A stretch of DNA of 64,000 bases from contig CM059186.1 of NCBI GenBank assembly GCA_030323885.1, positions 169,865,230-169,929,229 of the forward strand, given 5' to 3'. Every line of letters starts with the position of its first letter. Positions within the stretch are counted from its first letter, which is position 1. Position numbers and translations under genes: made by a program. This DNA comes from Branchipolynoe longqiensis (lineage: Eukaryota; Annelida; Polychaeta; Phyllodocida; Polynoidae). The notes beneath the pieces were generated by a model. The model made no database searches and was not told the origin of the DNA. It saw only the letters and a list, made by a program, of their open reading frames with translations. Shown here one piece after another: positions 1 through 11,715 of this stretch.

Positions 1-253
1 CAGGCACAGGCGAGGACGATCACACATTTAAACAAAAAAATGTGCCCTTACAACTGAACCTCAGTGGCAGGAGCTGCCCGTATTGCACCATCACACATTC
101 ACATCTTACAGCTGTTCACAAATCCTGGCTAACTGATACAAGATCTGATCTCACATTTTGGTGGAGACAGTTGGGGGCTGGGGGGAGGGGTTATAGGTCA
201 CTGTTGTGCCGTTCTCGTCATGTGCATTTCATATGGATTAAACAAAAAAATTA

Positions 254-421
254 TACAGTAAACTGACCACCTTCATAGATCGACCACTCCCCTATATCGA
301 TCGCTTTATTTGGGTCCCAACAATACCATTGTAAAGATATTCTAACTCCCTAAACCGACCACTTCCCTAAATGGACCACTTAAAGTCGGTCCCAAGTTCG
401 GTCGATTTAAAGAGGTTTTAC

Positions 422-425
<4 letters not shown>
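254..425. repeat. Tigger/pogo-like MITE
   Basis: Short non-coding element whose ends are inverted: it starts TACAGTAAAC and ends GTTTTACTGTA, with TA at both edges as expected for Tc1/mariner-pogo insertion. The interior repeats phrases such as cgaccactcccct and ggaccactt. A related copy lies at 32623-33006. The superfamily is inferred from the termini only. Confidence 0.6.
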
Positions 426-430
<5 letters not shown>

Positions 431-471
<41 letters not shown>

Positions 472-474
472 TAT
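431..474. repeat. TA microsatellite
   Basis: An almost pure (TA)n run directly after the MITE end. Similar runs recur at 12098-12146, 13721-13805, 27185-27241, 29260-29301, 33005-33045, 62405-62446 and 62865-62930. Confidence 0.95.
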
Positions 475-574
475 AATTGATCAAACAAGCAAGGTCAGGT
501 AATGTATATATGTGTGCGTGTATCTTTCTATTTATATAGAAAGATACACAATACTTGTGTGTGTACATGTATAC

Positions 575-860
575 GTATAAGCATTATGCGAGTATAATCT
601 ATATGATAAGGCTGAAAGTGAAAGCGTAGGTTGCTCCTCAGCGTATACTCCCTCCTCAGTCATTGCCTGCAGGAGCCTGAATTAAGTCATCGACTGGTGT
701 AACCTACCACAACTTCAGGTCAACCTGTGGCACCATCTGTCCTTGTCACATGTCAAACGGTCGCTTAACCAACATTCCCTGTACCGCTAAAAATGTATAT
801 CCTCCGGCGTGTTCGATAATAATTCCCTTCCACACCTTTATATTCGCATAATTCGTTATA
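575..860. repeat. Foldback-type repeat with GCATTATGCGAGTATAA ends
   Basis: The left edge reads gtataagcattatgcgagtat. The right edge (about 812-860) is the inverted form, with ttcccttccacacc followed by attcgcataattcgttat. The same inverted termini bound the clearer foldback at 62599-62850, and single ends occur near 29150 and 33215. The interior here has no coding signal. Confidence 0.5.
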
Positions 861-1095
861 AAGATAATGATTTGCGTGTGTGTATATACACATGTACATT
901 TATATATATATATATGTTGTATAAGCCACTATATGAGTATAATAAGCCATAAAATCCCATCTCCCCAGGCCCTAAGTCATCGGCTGGTTACCTCTACTCA
1001 TTAGGTCATCTATTGGTACCACCTGACCTCCCCACGTGGCGCCACCTACTCGCCAACACCTCAGCGTCACACACTCACTGTACCGCTGAAAATGA
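861..1095. other. No gene; second repeat fragment of the same family
   Basis: Non-coding. It holds a short TA run at 902-914, a single-copy-like stretch, and gtggcgccac at 1036-1045, a palindrome that recurs in related repeats at 33101, 62688 and 62736. Confidence 0.4.
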
Positions 1096-1311
1096 TATAG
1101 AGCGTATAATGTATTATACGTATATAAAAGGGGCGGAGCTCTCTCATAATATTATCACGATTATTCCTCTGTTATTCGACTAATGTTATTCTCCAATCGC
1201 TGACTTGCCCGCGTTTGCCCCGGTCCTTGCCTACCCCAGCGCCACCACCTGTGGGTTCCTGGCACTACTTGCCCGGGCAGTCAGTCTCTCTCCTGCTTCT
1301 GAAAATTTTTC
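1096..1311 (+). repeat. Split direct repeat A1 of PAT-like copy 1
   Basis: Equivalent to 6129-6344 at a constant offset of 5033 bp with only a few substitutions (for example cttgcc against cttacc). It carries a TATA box. Its right boundary falls inside a perfect palindrome at 1290-1322. Confidence 0.9.
1123..1129 (+). promoter_or_regulatory. Candidate TATA box in repeat A1
   Basis: TATAAAA followed by GGGGCGG, upstream of gag and duplicated in A2 near 6156. The position in the left repeat fits a promoter for the element; no transcript evidence is available. Confidence 0.45.
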
Positions 1312-1322
1312 AGAAGCAGGAG
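1290..1322. repeat. 33-bp palindrome at the A1/interior junction
   Basis: A 16-bp arm (CTCCTGCTTCTGAAAA) and its exact inverse surround one T. The copy of A at 6129-6344 stops at the centre of this palindrome, and a third arm copy lies at 1338-1353. Confidence 0.85.
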
Positions 1323-1968
1323 AACTTAGCCTTCTCTCTCCTGCTTCTGAACAGACAACAACTACACTCAAGCTCTCCCAAACAGTCTACTGGCTACCTG
1401 TTTGCTACCTTGAGACTATTTTGTCTTGTTTTTCTTCCGCGATCCGGACGACCGTGCCTGTGAGTCGATTATCTGTTCGATTGGATAGCATCTGGATCGA
1501 TCTCTACAGCAAGAATTCACATGGATGACAGTATCGTGCCTTAACTTAGATCCGGTTGCCACTTATTACGACCGTCGAACAGCCCATAAGTGTGTCGACG
1601 GTATTCGTAGACGGGGGAGTGGGACATAATTTGAGATCAAGCATTCGACTGTCTCCTACCGAGGGGTGGGGGTCGATATAGAGACAGTTATCTCGTTAAC
1701 CTCCTGCATTTTCTAGGGTCCACATATAATCGACACAGAATCTTTAAACTCATAATAATATCGCTGGAGCTATCAAGCTCAGATTTGCAGCCAGTGTGTC
1801 GATAATATCGACCAGGAGGTAAATAAGTTCCTAGGCTTACGTACAGTGAGCTCAATCGACCCAGAACTTTGCACTCCGGTTTAAAAATAACGGCTCCAAG
1901 GTCGCCGGGTGCGGGTAAGCGGAACGCTTAATCCGCTTAGCTAATCCGCTTAACTCTGGTCCGCTTTC

Positions 1969-3042
1969 ATGCCAGGCTGCCGCTATTGTTCTGAGTGCGG
2001 GTCAAACCACGACACTCAAGACCGATGTCCTGTTGCTAAAACAATCGACACACCTGTAACGAGGTCAGGTATGGCTACGCGCAGCAGCACAGCGCCATCT
2101 AAAAATGCGAGATCGGGAGGTGACGTCGACGACTTTGATTCGACCGCTTCCAACTTCGCCGAGTTGTCGCTGGAGGAGCGTGAGTCGACTGCACGCGCGG
2201 CTATCGACAAACTCAAGGCAGAGATGCGGGTTACGGCTCTGGAGGACGAACTGGACGATCTCAGAGCAGAACGAGACAGACGACGAAACAGACGCCGGAC
2301 GACCGTGAGGGACGACCAACACGACTTTCAAGCTGGAACGAACCGGGACGACGCGGACGACCGACTACATCCACAGGAGGATCGACGGACGACGGACGCA
2401 GCGCCTAAACAGCCGAGTTGGACGCTAGGCACCGACCACGTCGACTCGAAACACGGTCGATCGCGTCGACACTCACGGGGGTCGAGTAGGAGAAGGAGGC
2501 GTGATTCTAGGTCGAGTAGTGACGGGAGTTCTTCACGAAGGCGGCGCAGTAAGTGGTCATTGAGAAAGTATGGGATGGGCAAGGAAGTCAGGAAGATGAA
2601 CCCACATGAACTTGTTAAGGCTTCATGCGACTGGTGCCTGGACATTACGTCACTCTCAATATCGGACTACAGATCGTTCATCCAACACATTGGCTTCATC
2701 TCAACTCGGGCGCGTGAAGACCACTACAGGGATGTTGCCCATGTTGACCACGTGCTTGCCATTCGCAAGCTCGGGGAGAGCATCGGGTTCAAGGCATTCT
2801 CTAAAGCTCACCAGGATGAGAGTATAGAACACTACGGCCCCCACAATATGAAGATTAAGAGGCAGGGCGCTAACACATATAGCGCTCGGGAAAAGATCAC
2901 CGGGCAACAACACTAAGAAGGCTTGTTACGCCTGGAATGGCGATTCGGGCTGCCTTAAAGCTGACGATGAGTGCCGCTTCGCTCACGCTTGCTCAAGATG
3001 TGGCTCTAAGTCACACAAACGGGCTAAGTGCAAAAATTGACG
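1969..3042 (+). pseudogene. gag: Gag-like protein of PAT-like copy 1, frameshifted
   Basis: The open frame runs 1969-2916 from ATG. It has an N-terminal Cys/His cluster (residues 4-20), an acidic and charged middle, and an Arg/Ser-rich stretch near residues 165-195 ending in RRRRSKWSLRK, a motif shared with copy 2. After a frameshift near 2890-2915 the same gag continues in another frame to 3042. There it shows a C-x8-C-x6-C-x3-H finger and a C-x2-C-x4-H-x4-C zinc knuckle. In copy 2 the corresponding tail is in frame. Role by family: nucleic-acid-binding structural protein of the element. Confidence 0.75.
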
Positions 3043-3175
3043 TGCTCGAACATTCAACAGGTCTAGGCACAATGTTGAATTCTCATATAGCGGCGATCAT
3101 CCTAACGATAACATTGAATCTAGGACTGTCACCCCTAACCGGACTGAACATCCCAACTCCTCTGATAATGATTGC

Positions 3176-4249
3176 ATGCCATGTCTTGATCTTTCAGCTG
3201 GGGTCGAGATCGGGGATGGTGCGGGTGGGGTTGAGGTCAGTATTATTCATGATAAGGCTAAGGTCTTGCTGTGGGAGCAGCCTGAGGGTGCCAGCAAGGC
3301 TGATCGTCTATTTGTAGAGCATACCGCATCGGGCGGCCTGCTGGTATACGTTAGCGAAACCGAGGGGGCGCCACCCAAGAGTTTTCAGGTAGATCGCAGC
3401 TGTGTTGATGGGAGCTGCACATGTAGCCACTTGATCGCGGGTAAACCGAGCCAATTAAAACCTTGCAGGTGGTTCGCTGAAATATGTCTTCGGGGCGATT
3501 GGGACCCAGATTGGGTATATCTGATGATAGGGGTCACTTTTGGGTTTAGGGTGATTAACCCAGGTGTTCAGGTCTCCTATATTCCAGACAAGCCCAGGAG
3601 GAAGGCTAAGTGGGAGCGTGATATAATTAATAAGAAATTCCTCGAGGAGGAACGTGACGGCTTAATTTCTAGGGTAGATGCCCCCCCTCTCTGCACGCAC
3701 GAGGCCTTCGTCGTCCCTAAGGACGATGGCGGAGGTCGTGTTGTTATCGACTGCAGTATGCCTTCGCACGAATCCGTGAACAACTTCACTGATGAAGTCC
3801 GGACCAAATTTTCCTATAAAGGCCTCGATGATGTAACGGAGATGCTCGAGAGGGGTGACTATATGGGGACGATAGACATAAAGGACGCCTATCATGCAGT
3901 CCCTATCCACCCTGATGACCGCCAGCGTCAAGGCCTTCGCCATGGCGATGATAACCTCGATTACTTTCTTGATAATCGTTTGAGTATGGGCCTTTCATCG
4001 AGTCCCTTTATATTTTCCAAGATATCGGACTTCATCGTGAGATGCGGTGTTCGCGAAGGCTTGGCCAGAGTCGTAAACTATCTTGATGACTTCTGTCTGG
4101 TCGGTGGGACACGTTCGGAGGTCCAGGGCGCCCAGAGAACCCTCATCCATATCTTGAGAAGACTTGGGTTTTTTGTTAACTTCAAGAAGGTCAGCAGTGT
4201 CGAGACCAAGGTTAGGTTCCTTCGTAGACTCTGTACGCCTCGAACTTAG
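3176..4249 (+). pseudogene. pol: Reverse transcriptase domain, PAT-like copy 1
   Basis: Reads as RT over about 350 residues. A cysteine-rich lead (CTCSHLI) and GVTFGFRVIN precede the fingers, followed by VVPKDDGGGRVVIDCS, motif A TIDIKDAYHA, motif B RLSMGLSSSPFIF, the catalytic YLDD (codons 4079-4090) and LGFFVNFKKV. The frame stops at 4249. Relative to copy 2, roughly 20 nt are lost around 4225-4255, which shifts the downstream RNase H into another frame. A few codons are also missing before DYFLDNR. The enzyme would copy element RNA into DNA; this copy is broken. The given start is simply the first in-frame codon and not a supported initiator. Confidence 0.85.
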
Positions 4250-5035
4250 CCTTCCTCCCGATAAATTAGAGAGAACATTGGAGATCCTCCGCAAACTACG
4301 CGGGCGCAGGAAGGCCAGTAGAAGGGAGCTGGAGCAGGTTGGGGGGTTGCTCGCTCATTGTGCCAAGGTCGTCCGGGGCGGGCGGACCTTCTCTAGGCGG
4401 ATCTATGATCTCATGTCTAAACTTAAGCAGCCTTTCCATAGAATTAGGCTAGGCACCGGAGTTAGGGAAGACCTCGACTGGTGGCTGAATTTTGCAAGTA
4501 GCTTTAACGGGAAAGCCAAGATTCTTGGGAAGTTTGCCCCAGTCATATCCTGTTACAGTGATTCTTCCAAGTGGGGCTTCGGTGCCCTGCATGGCAGCGA
4601 CTGGACTGTCGGCGCTTACACAGACTCAGCTGAAGACATCCTTGACAGTTACGTCGGTCATCACCACTTCCGTCCTCCGGAGGATGTCTGGACCGCCCAC
4701 ATCAACGTGCAGGAGATGTGGGCGGTCTACGCATCCTGCGTCCGTTGGAGTGCGGGCTGGGGCGATACTGCTGTCATCTTCGTCACCGATAGCTCTGTCG
4801 TGCAGGCAGCCCTTAATACTGGCAGGTCTAGGAGTGCCGAAATCATGCACTTCTTGCGCAGAATATTCTGGTTCTCGGTTGAATACAATTTTACCTTTAC
4901 TTCTGTTTATATACGTAGTGCTGTTAACGTAGTATGTGATGCCTTAAGTAGACTGTGTGACAAGGATAGTGCCGCTAGAATCAGGAGTGTCGATGGTGCC
5001 AGAATGCTCTGTTGCAGCGACACCTTTGACCGATC
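4250..5035 (+). pseudogene. pol: RNase H domain of PAT-like copy 1
   Basis: Continuation of pol after the frameshift; the frame is open to 5159. The connection region GGLLAHCAKVVRGGRTFSR leads to RNase H with its acidic residues visible in CYSDSSKWGFGA, HINVQEMWAV, FVTDSSVVQAAL and VVCDALSRL. These match the D-E-D-D set of the intact copy at 16590-16985. Confidence 0.82.
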
Positions 5036-5050
5036 GCTCGTCTCTTTCAG

Positions 5051-6068
5051 TGAGGGCAGCCCTGAGAGCCGAGCAGCAGCAGTACCAGCATCAGGCATAC
5101 GCTCAGAACTCAACAATAGCGAGGGCCACGCAGATCAAGAAATATTTAAGATATGCTGAGCTTTTCCATTCTTCAAGGTCTCCCATACCATGCTCCGAGG
5201 AGCAGGTGGCCCTATATGCCGCCTGGTTGGGGAGGGACCTCAAGTATGTATCTGTCATCAACTACCTTAGTGGCCTAAATTTTTTCCTCAAGCAAAACGG
5301 CGGAAGGCCGATAGACTATACAAACTTTGTTCTTTCTGCTACGCTCAAGGGTATTCGTAGAGCTAAGTCTGATATACCTAGGCGTGCTATGCCTCTCCTT
5401 CCCCATATGCTTCGCAAAATCTTCGCCTTGTTAACCAATAACCCCAGCCACGTCGCCTGGCACGCAGCAGTCCTCTGTTCATTCCGAGGGCTGTTGCGTA
5501 AGTCCCAGGTCACCTTGTCCGATGCCTCCTTATTGAGATCGGACTTCCAGTTTTATGACTGGGGTCTGATTTTGACTGTTCGTCGCTCCAAGACCATTCA
5601 GTTTAACGAGAGGGTCCTCGAGATTCCGATAGCTAGGTGTGTTGATACTGACATGTGTGCTGTTTATTGGACTGAGCGGCATTTCAGCCAGATTGCCGCT
5701 AAACCATCTAAGGAGCCTTCCGCATTCCATGCGGCGGCGGGAGTTCCGCCCCTTTCCCTTACTCGGTCTATCAGGAGACTCTAAAGATATTTTCGGCCAG
5801 GGCGGGGCTCGATTCCGCCACCCTCTCTTCCCACTCACTCAGGAGGGGGGGTTGCACCTTCCTGTCCATGTGTGGAGCCACCATAGAGGAGCTTAAGGTC
5901 CGGGGCGACTGGGCGTCCGAAACTGTCTACTCATATCTCAAGACACCGCTCGGCACAAGGATTGTGAACGACATGAGGGTTGGGGTGGCGCTATGCTCGA
6001 ATCAAGCTGGCGTTGGGTTGGGGGGGAGACGCTTAGGCGTCTCCTTGGCCTATATTTTGCTGCCCTGA
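5051..6068 (+). pseudogene. Tyrosine recombinase of PAT-like copy 1, one frameshift
   Basis: YR integrase-type enzyme that would insert a circular DNA copy without a DDE integrase. The N-terminal SAM-like part (ARATQIKKYLRYAEL) is followed by CSFRGLLRKSQV with the first catalytic Arg, then HSLRRGGCTFL with the HxxR pair, then GDWASETVYSYLKTP with the candidate nucleophile Tyr. The frame changes once near 5735-5752. Similarity to the other copy begins right after an acceptor-like sequence, tctctttcag, ending at 5050, in a frame overlapping the RNase H end. All catalytic residues are retained, unlike copy 2. Confidence 0.8.
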
Positions 6069-6132
6069 CGCAAATAAAGTCGCCTACCCATCACCGCCTC
6101 TTGTCTCTCTCTTGCCGTAGCCCAACTTTATA
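6048..6132 (+). repeat. Split direct repeat B1 of PAT-like copy 1
   Basis: Matches 6362-6446 at an offset of 314 bp. It overlaps the YR end and contains AATAAA at 6073-6078, the likely polyadenylation signal of the element. Confidence 0.88.
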
Positions 6133-6344
6133 GAGAGTATAATGTATTATACGTATATAAAAGGGGCGGAGCTCTCTCATAATATTATCACGATTATTCC
6201 TCTGTTATTCGACTAATGTTATTCTCCAATCGCTGACTTACCCGCGTTTGCCCCAGTCCTTGCCTACCCCAGCGCCACCACCTGTGGGTTCCTGGCACTA
6301 CTTGCCCGGGCAGTCAGTCTCTCTCCTGCTTCTGAAAATTTTTC
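6129..6344 (+). repeat. Split direct repeat A2 of PAT-like copy 1
   Basis: Second copy of A1, joined to B1 with a 4-bp overlap (tata) and followed by a short T-rich spacer before B2. Confidence 0.9.
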
Positions 6345-6361
6345 TTTTTTTTTTACCGGTA

Positions 6362-6446
6362 GCCTATATTTTGCTGCCCTGACGCAAATAAAGTCGCCTA
6401 CCCATCACCGCCTCTTGTCTCTCTCTTGCCGTAGCCCAACTTTATA
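6362..6446 (+). repeat. Split direct repeat B2, right end of copy 1
   Basis: Second copy of B1, again with AATAAA (6387-6392). It ends in a short TA run that abuts the left end of the DIRS-like element. Confidence 0.88.
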
Positions 6447-6454
6447 TATATATA

Positions 6455-6526
6455 TTTTACCTCGGTATATAGCCTCAGGCTAGCCGCAGGCTAGGGAGAG
6501 ATAAGCACATCCGGGTCCAGCAATTA
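6455..6526. repeat. Left terminal inverted repeat of the DIRS-like element
   Basis: Inverse of parts of 11716-11766 and 11970-12000. It contains a small direct duplication of the motif ggctag. Confidence 0.75.
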
Positions 6527-7195
6527 GCATAAGCAGCTCATGGCGGGAGGACGTTCGCTGAGCTGCTCTGGCAGGATTTAACTACTACAACACTTTAACC
6601 AACTGTAAGTATTGCAAAATCGCGATAAACTTCCTAAGGATGGTTTATAGCATCCAATTATGAAAGCTTAGAACTTTCTCAGGTCCAATTTGGACATGTT
6701 TTGGGTGTTATAAAAAACACAAGGTTAGAACACTTATGTACAGAACCGAAACCGATACCGCTTGATAGCGCAACCTGTATACAGACAGGCAGAGATGTTA
6801 ACCCGAGTTGCATCTCCTAAGGAAATTCCTCCGAACCCTAAAAGAGGGTTTTGTTGGGGATGATCCTGGGTTTCTTTTATGGACTCCCCAGACCGGTTTT
6901 TGAGGCGAGCCTCCGAGTTTCGTAATATTTTCTTCAACTTGCTGGCGCAGAATGCCGCGGGTGGGAGAAGTGTACGAAACAGAGAGAGCGGGCGTGCCAA
7001 TGGCCGCCCCTCCGTTTGGTTGGTTTCACTACCGATAAAACCTACGGCATACCATTAGCTTAACGCCTGTATACAGAACGGTGTAAACACGTTACTCTAT
7101 ACCATACGAATAATACCTCAACCCAGTTTGGGGCTCACTTTGTGACCATGTTGAGACGATACCGGTATTAAGTAACTTTTTTGTTACAGAAACCG

Positions 7196-8526
7196 ATGGC
7201 CACCAAGCGCAACAAAGTTCCGCCGGCAGCGGCAGAAGGCCGCGTGCCCTCAGGGTACGATTCGTCGCCACCACAGACGCGGCCACCGTCCCCACAGCCA
7301 GGAGCTGGTCCTTCGGATAAGGATAGCGGAGACGAGGACCTAGAGGACAAGATCGTCAGGCTTATGGAGAAGTACAAACATACGCAACCCGTTACACGGG
7401 TTCCCTCTCCTCCTATCCTAGACGACGACTGGGAAGACTTTTCGGATGATGAAACTGAATCAGCATTTGAGGTTCCGAAACTGAAAGTCAAGAGGCTCAA
7501 GAGACCCGTGAGTCTCTTGAGCCTCACGGGTCTCACGGGTGAGGCTGAGGTGATGAATTCACCAAAGTCAACAAGAAGCGGGTTAAAAAGACCAAAAAGA
7601 ACAAAAAGAAGAAGAAGAAGGACTCATCATCTGATGATTCAGATGACTCGTCCTCGACGGAGTCTGACTCAGACACCGAAAGAGTGGGTGTCTATGCACG
7701 GATAGGGGCAAAAATAAAAAAGAAATGCCCGTTGGCAAAAGCAAAGAGGTTGCGTACCACAACCATGATGAGGGAAACGTTAAAAGGACATTTCCACACA
7801 TTTAAACCCGCTGAGGTGATCAGTAAGCTGACCGAACAAATCTCAGGAATCAAAGGTGTTCCTGAGTCCATCAGCAAGGAAATGGATGCAGGTATCCAAC
7901 TCTCGGACAAGAGACGGCGTTACGAGAACGCGTTGTGTACCATCCATAGAGCAGTGCTCGGAGCTCTGACTTCCATAACTCCGGTAGCAAACAGAATGCA
8001 AGCCGAGAATAAATTCTCGTTGCTTGCTCGCACCATGGATAAAGGCATTGCGCTGCTTACCGCAGCGTCGAACTTTATGACGTTTCGACGTTTCGAGAAC
8101 GTCTTTAAGTCGGTGACCACAGATGCTGGCAAAGAAGTTGCCAGGTCTAAGAAAGTTACGGACAATGACGGTAAAGAATACACACTTTACCTCCCACCAA
8201 AGCCAGTGCTAGGTAAGCCGCTGGACAAAACCAAAATGTTTGGGGGACAGCTAGCGCACCTCTTCAAAGCAGTGGAGGTAGACACGAAAAGCGCTAAGAA
8301 CACTGACATGGGTAAGAAGTTCGACAACCCCGGAAAATTCCGACGCCCCCGCTCGGATTTTCGCTTCCGCCGAGGAGGCAGGCCAGGACGCGGAGGTCCA
8401 TCCTTCGGGTTCAGTCCCAGGGGACGCGGCAGAGGAGAACGACAGACCACGGGGTGGAACGAGAACCGCGGGTACAAAAGGGAGTTTACACCCAGACCCC
8501 AGTTCCCACGGCCAGGAGCCAAGTAG
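7196..8526 (+). pseudogene. gag: Gag-like protein of the DIRS-like element
   Basis: The likely start is ATG 7196 in a good context (ccgATGG), just after an acceptor-like tttttgttacag. The N-terminus is Pro/Gly/Asp-rich. A frameshift near 7550 moves the reading to the frame that is open to 8526. Near the shift the product would be Lys-rich then Ser/Asp-rich, followed by a helical middle (TISK-like, SKLTEQISGIKGVPESI) and an Arg/Gly-rich tail (RRGGRPGRGGPSFGF, PRGRGRG) typical of RNA-binding Gag tails. A 12-bp-stem hairpin at 7493-7524 sits just upstream of the shift. Confidence 0.7.
7493..7524. repeat. Hairpin in gag of the DIRS-like element
   Basis: AGGCTCAAGAGA, 8-nt loop, TCTCTTGAGCCT. Additional cccgtgag/ctcacggg copies follow to 7545, so alternative pairings exist. 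Confidence 0.85.
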
Positions 8527-8579
8527 AGTCGACAACACAGACTTCTACCCTCAACACGGTGTCTGAAGAGACACAAACA

Positions 8580-10470
8580 TATGTAAGCACTTTTAAGGCA
8601 GGAAATATCCTGAACTGTTTACACAACTGGTGTAATATTACAAATGATAGACGAAATTTTTTGGAAATTGTCAAAGGGGTTTCAAATACCCTTCACAGAC
8701 ATACCAAAACAGAAAAGAGTGTTCTCGTTCCCATATAAATTTTTAACGTCAGAAGAAAAATCTAGCAAATTGAGATTTCAGGTTTCTCTTTTTGAGACTA
8801 AGATTATTGATACGATGTACACCACACAGAAGGACAGTTTTATTTACTAATGTATTTTCTAGGCCGAAACCCCATGGCGAAATTACGCATGATTTTGGAA
8901 CTTAAACGCATATAATTAAATGAGTCAGGTTGAGCATACCAAACAGTTATTAAAATGTTTTCTCAGTAGAAACGGCGAGAGATTTAATTATCGCCGGAAG
9001 CCTGGCCCGCCAGTGTAGACTTAAGAGATGCGTATTACACAGTCTCCATTTGCAAAGAACACAGACAATTTCGGAGTATTATATTTGGAACGGATGTACC
9101 CGCCTCTTCCGAATTTACCATGCATGCCTAATGGTCTAGGCTTGCGCACCGACGCGAGCGTTTACCAAATTGTTAAAACGTTAAAACCTGTTTTTGCAGT
9201 CATGGGTAGATTAGGAACACACTAATGATCCCATACATAGATGATGTCATTTAGTATGGCAGAAATCCGTTGTACAAAGTGCCAAACAGCAGTTTATACT
9301 GATTTGTGTGCTTTATTAACAAGATTTAGGTTTTTAACAATTCATAACAAGAACATCAGTTTTTTCGCTCCCGAGATAGTGAATATAAAAATGCTTTAGG
9401 GTTTCCTGATTAAACACCAAGGCCATGACGCGTATCTCTACAGGTGAACAGAAACCACAGACAGTTTCACACTACATCAGGCCTCTCCAGCTGCAGTCTT
9501 GACATATCCAGGCGCAAAGATTAGACAGGTCGACAGTCCCTTATCGGGATACTGGTCTCTGTATGCACGCGGCTGTTATTTATGGAGCCGCGCATATCAA
9601 AATCTCTAGTAAAAATAGTACAAGATAGAGCGCGTTAGGCACGCTAACCAAGGTTAACTTCGAAGCGACCAATGAACATTCCCCGAGACTGCTGAAAGAC
9701 ATTGTTATTGCGTGGATCGGAAAAGACATTTTTTCCGGTGGATCGACTATATTGATAACCCCTCCAATCCCATTTGAATGGGTCAAACCCAACACTGTAG
9801 TTACATACCGATGCATCATCTAACAAGGTTGGGGAGCTCATCCGTCATGATGTAGCCACAGACAGGGGGAAAGATGGTTCGATAACGACAAATCTGACCA
9901 TATTAATGTTCTTGAAATTAAGAACCGATTTACCTTGGGACCATTTTGAGTCCTATTTAAAATACCTCTAAAAGACGGTTCAACTTCTGAACAGAATAAC
10001 ACCACAGCTATGGCAAATATGTTCAGGAATATGGGAGGTACAAAGTCAAAAGAATAGCCATAACTTGGCAATACAGAGTATTTCAGGAACTGGGCGCAAC
10101 AACATCAAATATGGTTAACCATATCTGCATATCCCACAGGTTCGCAAGAAAAAAAACGTCCCTGGCAGACAAAAAGAGTCAGAGTCTTTCAGTGATCACT
10201 TAGTAATGGAAATTAAAGACAAAAAATTATTCAACAAAATTTGTCAACAATGGGATGGACACCTAACGGTCACCGGACGATTTACTCTGCATCAAGAAAT
10301 AATTTCAAGATTAACAAATATGTGTCTGGCACCCCAGAACCATTTGCTTGGCACATAGATGCTTTCTCACTGATTTGGGAAAATGACTTTATTACATTTC
10401 CCCCCCCCTTATAACTCATTACCAGAGTGGCACGAAAGATAAAGATGGATCGGTCCCACGCCATTCTGAT
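8580..10470 (+). pseudogene. pol: RT-RNase H remnant of the DIRS-like element
   Basis: Recognisable only piecewise across frames. A DIRS-type lead (NWCNITNDRRNFLEIVKG, then FQIPFTDIP) lies at 8615-8705. A degraded motif A to B region (SPFAKNTDNFGVLY, LPCMPNGLGLR) lies at 9030-9160. The catalytic box, read as PYIDDV, lies near 9226-9246. A C-terminal RNase H-like segment (FAWHIDAFSLIWENDFITF) lies at 10340-10400. Many stops and shifts separate them, so this is an old, dead copy. Confidence 0.68.
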
Positions 10471-10593
10471 TGTCCCCGAATGGGGAACACACAGCCGTGG
10501 CTAGCGGGAATAGTCTCGCAAGCCAGCGACTGCCTAAGATTCCCAAAATCCCAAGGAAATCTAACTCACCAAGGCCCTCTGGAACATCACGGC

Positions 10594-11600
10594 AACGAGC
10601 AACAACACCATTGCTTGCATTCTTTTCTGAATAAATACCTAGAACAATTTGGTTTAGACAAAATTACACAAGAACGGTTGGTGTCGCATGCGTGGAGAAA
10701 AAGAACAGTTAAAATGTATACCACATATTTGAAAAAATGGGGCGTTTACTGTCTTATTCAAAAGGTTAAACCGATGCATCCAACCATTGCCCAAGTGTGC
10801 AGATTTTTCAGGATGTTAGAACAAGTGGCCTCGGTTACGGCGGCAATTAATGGCGGCCAGGTGTGCTCTATCGATCATACTCCCAGGTTAGGGGAGAAAC
10901 CAATGGGTAAACATCACGTAATACACTGGGTACTAAGGGGGATTATTGAACGAAACCCACCTAAACCAAAATACGACCGATTTTGGGAAGTGTCACTGGT
11001 CTTCAAACAGGTTAAGGATTGGCCACATAAATAGGATTTTCTAGACATAAAACAATTAGGGTTTAAGTTAGCACTTTTATTACTGTTAGTCACAGGTCAA
11101 TCGAGTCAACCTATAGTGGCACTTTCACTCGATGGACCGGAAATAGATAGAAGGCAAGCCACCTTCGATTTAACAACATTGTTAAAATCTAATCGCAAGG
11201 CGACCCATTGTCATCAATTGATGGAACGCAATTCAAGGATAATCCAAAACTGTGTTGTAGTTTCTGCGATTAGAACATATATATATCCAAGACACAAGGA
11301 GTTAGAAACTCAATACTATTATTGATAAGCTTTATTAAGCCACACAAGGGCATTTCAAGGGACACACTCGCCGTTTGGACAATTAATTGCTAAAGCTGGC
11401 AGGAGTGAATACGGAACAATATGCGCTCACACTCATGAGAAGAGCCATGGTGTCAAAAGCACGCCTCCTAGGAATTCGGTCCAAGTCGCATCCTAGCGCA
11501 TGTCAGGGAGGAGACCGAACGACGTTTGCTAGACATTATAACAAGCGTCTGGAGAAGCCCAGTGGTGTCGCACAACGACTGCAACAGGTATAAAGTCAAA
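10594..11600 (+). pseudogene. Tyrosine recombinase remnant of the DIRS-like element
   Basis: The first part is open to 11034 and has the DIRS YR N-terminal pattern SHAWRKRTVKMYTTYLKKWG followed by a helical arm. Later pieces at 11116-11325 and 11341-11600 lie in shifted frames; a degraded segment around 11395-11470 corresponds to the catalytic HxxR region. No intact R-H-R-Y set survives. Confidence 0.65.
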
Positions 11601-11715
11601 CGGGGAGAACATAACATAGTCACAAATAGTGATTTTAAACAATGTTCCATACCAAAACAAATAATACAAATAACATAACAATAACAATGAAATATCAGGA
11701 TAAAATGATATTACG

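Larger units (their letters stand above)
1096..6446 (+). mobile_element. PAT-like YR retrotransposon, copy 1 (decayed)
   Basis: A 5.35-kb element with split direct repeats in the order A1-ORFs-B1-A2-B2. A1 (1096-1311) and A2 (6129-6344) are both 216 bp and nearly identical; B1 (6048-6132) and B2 (6362-6446) match over 85 bp. Inside, in order, are gag, RT, RNase H and tyrosine recombinase. All three coding blocks carry frameshifts, so this copy is not autonomous. Its proteins align with copy 2 at 13839-18535 throughout. Split direct repeats plus YR distinguish it from LTR elements and place it in the DIRS order, PAT/Ngaro-like group; the exact clade would need a tree. Confidence 0.88.
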
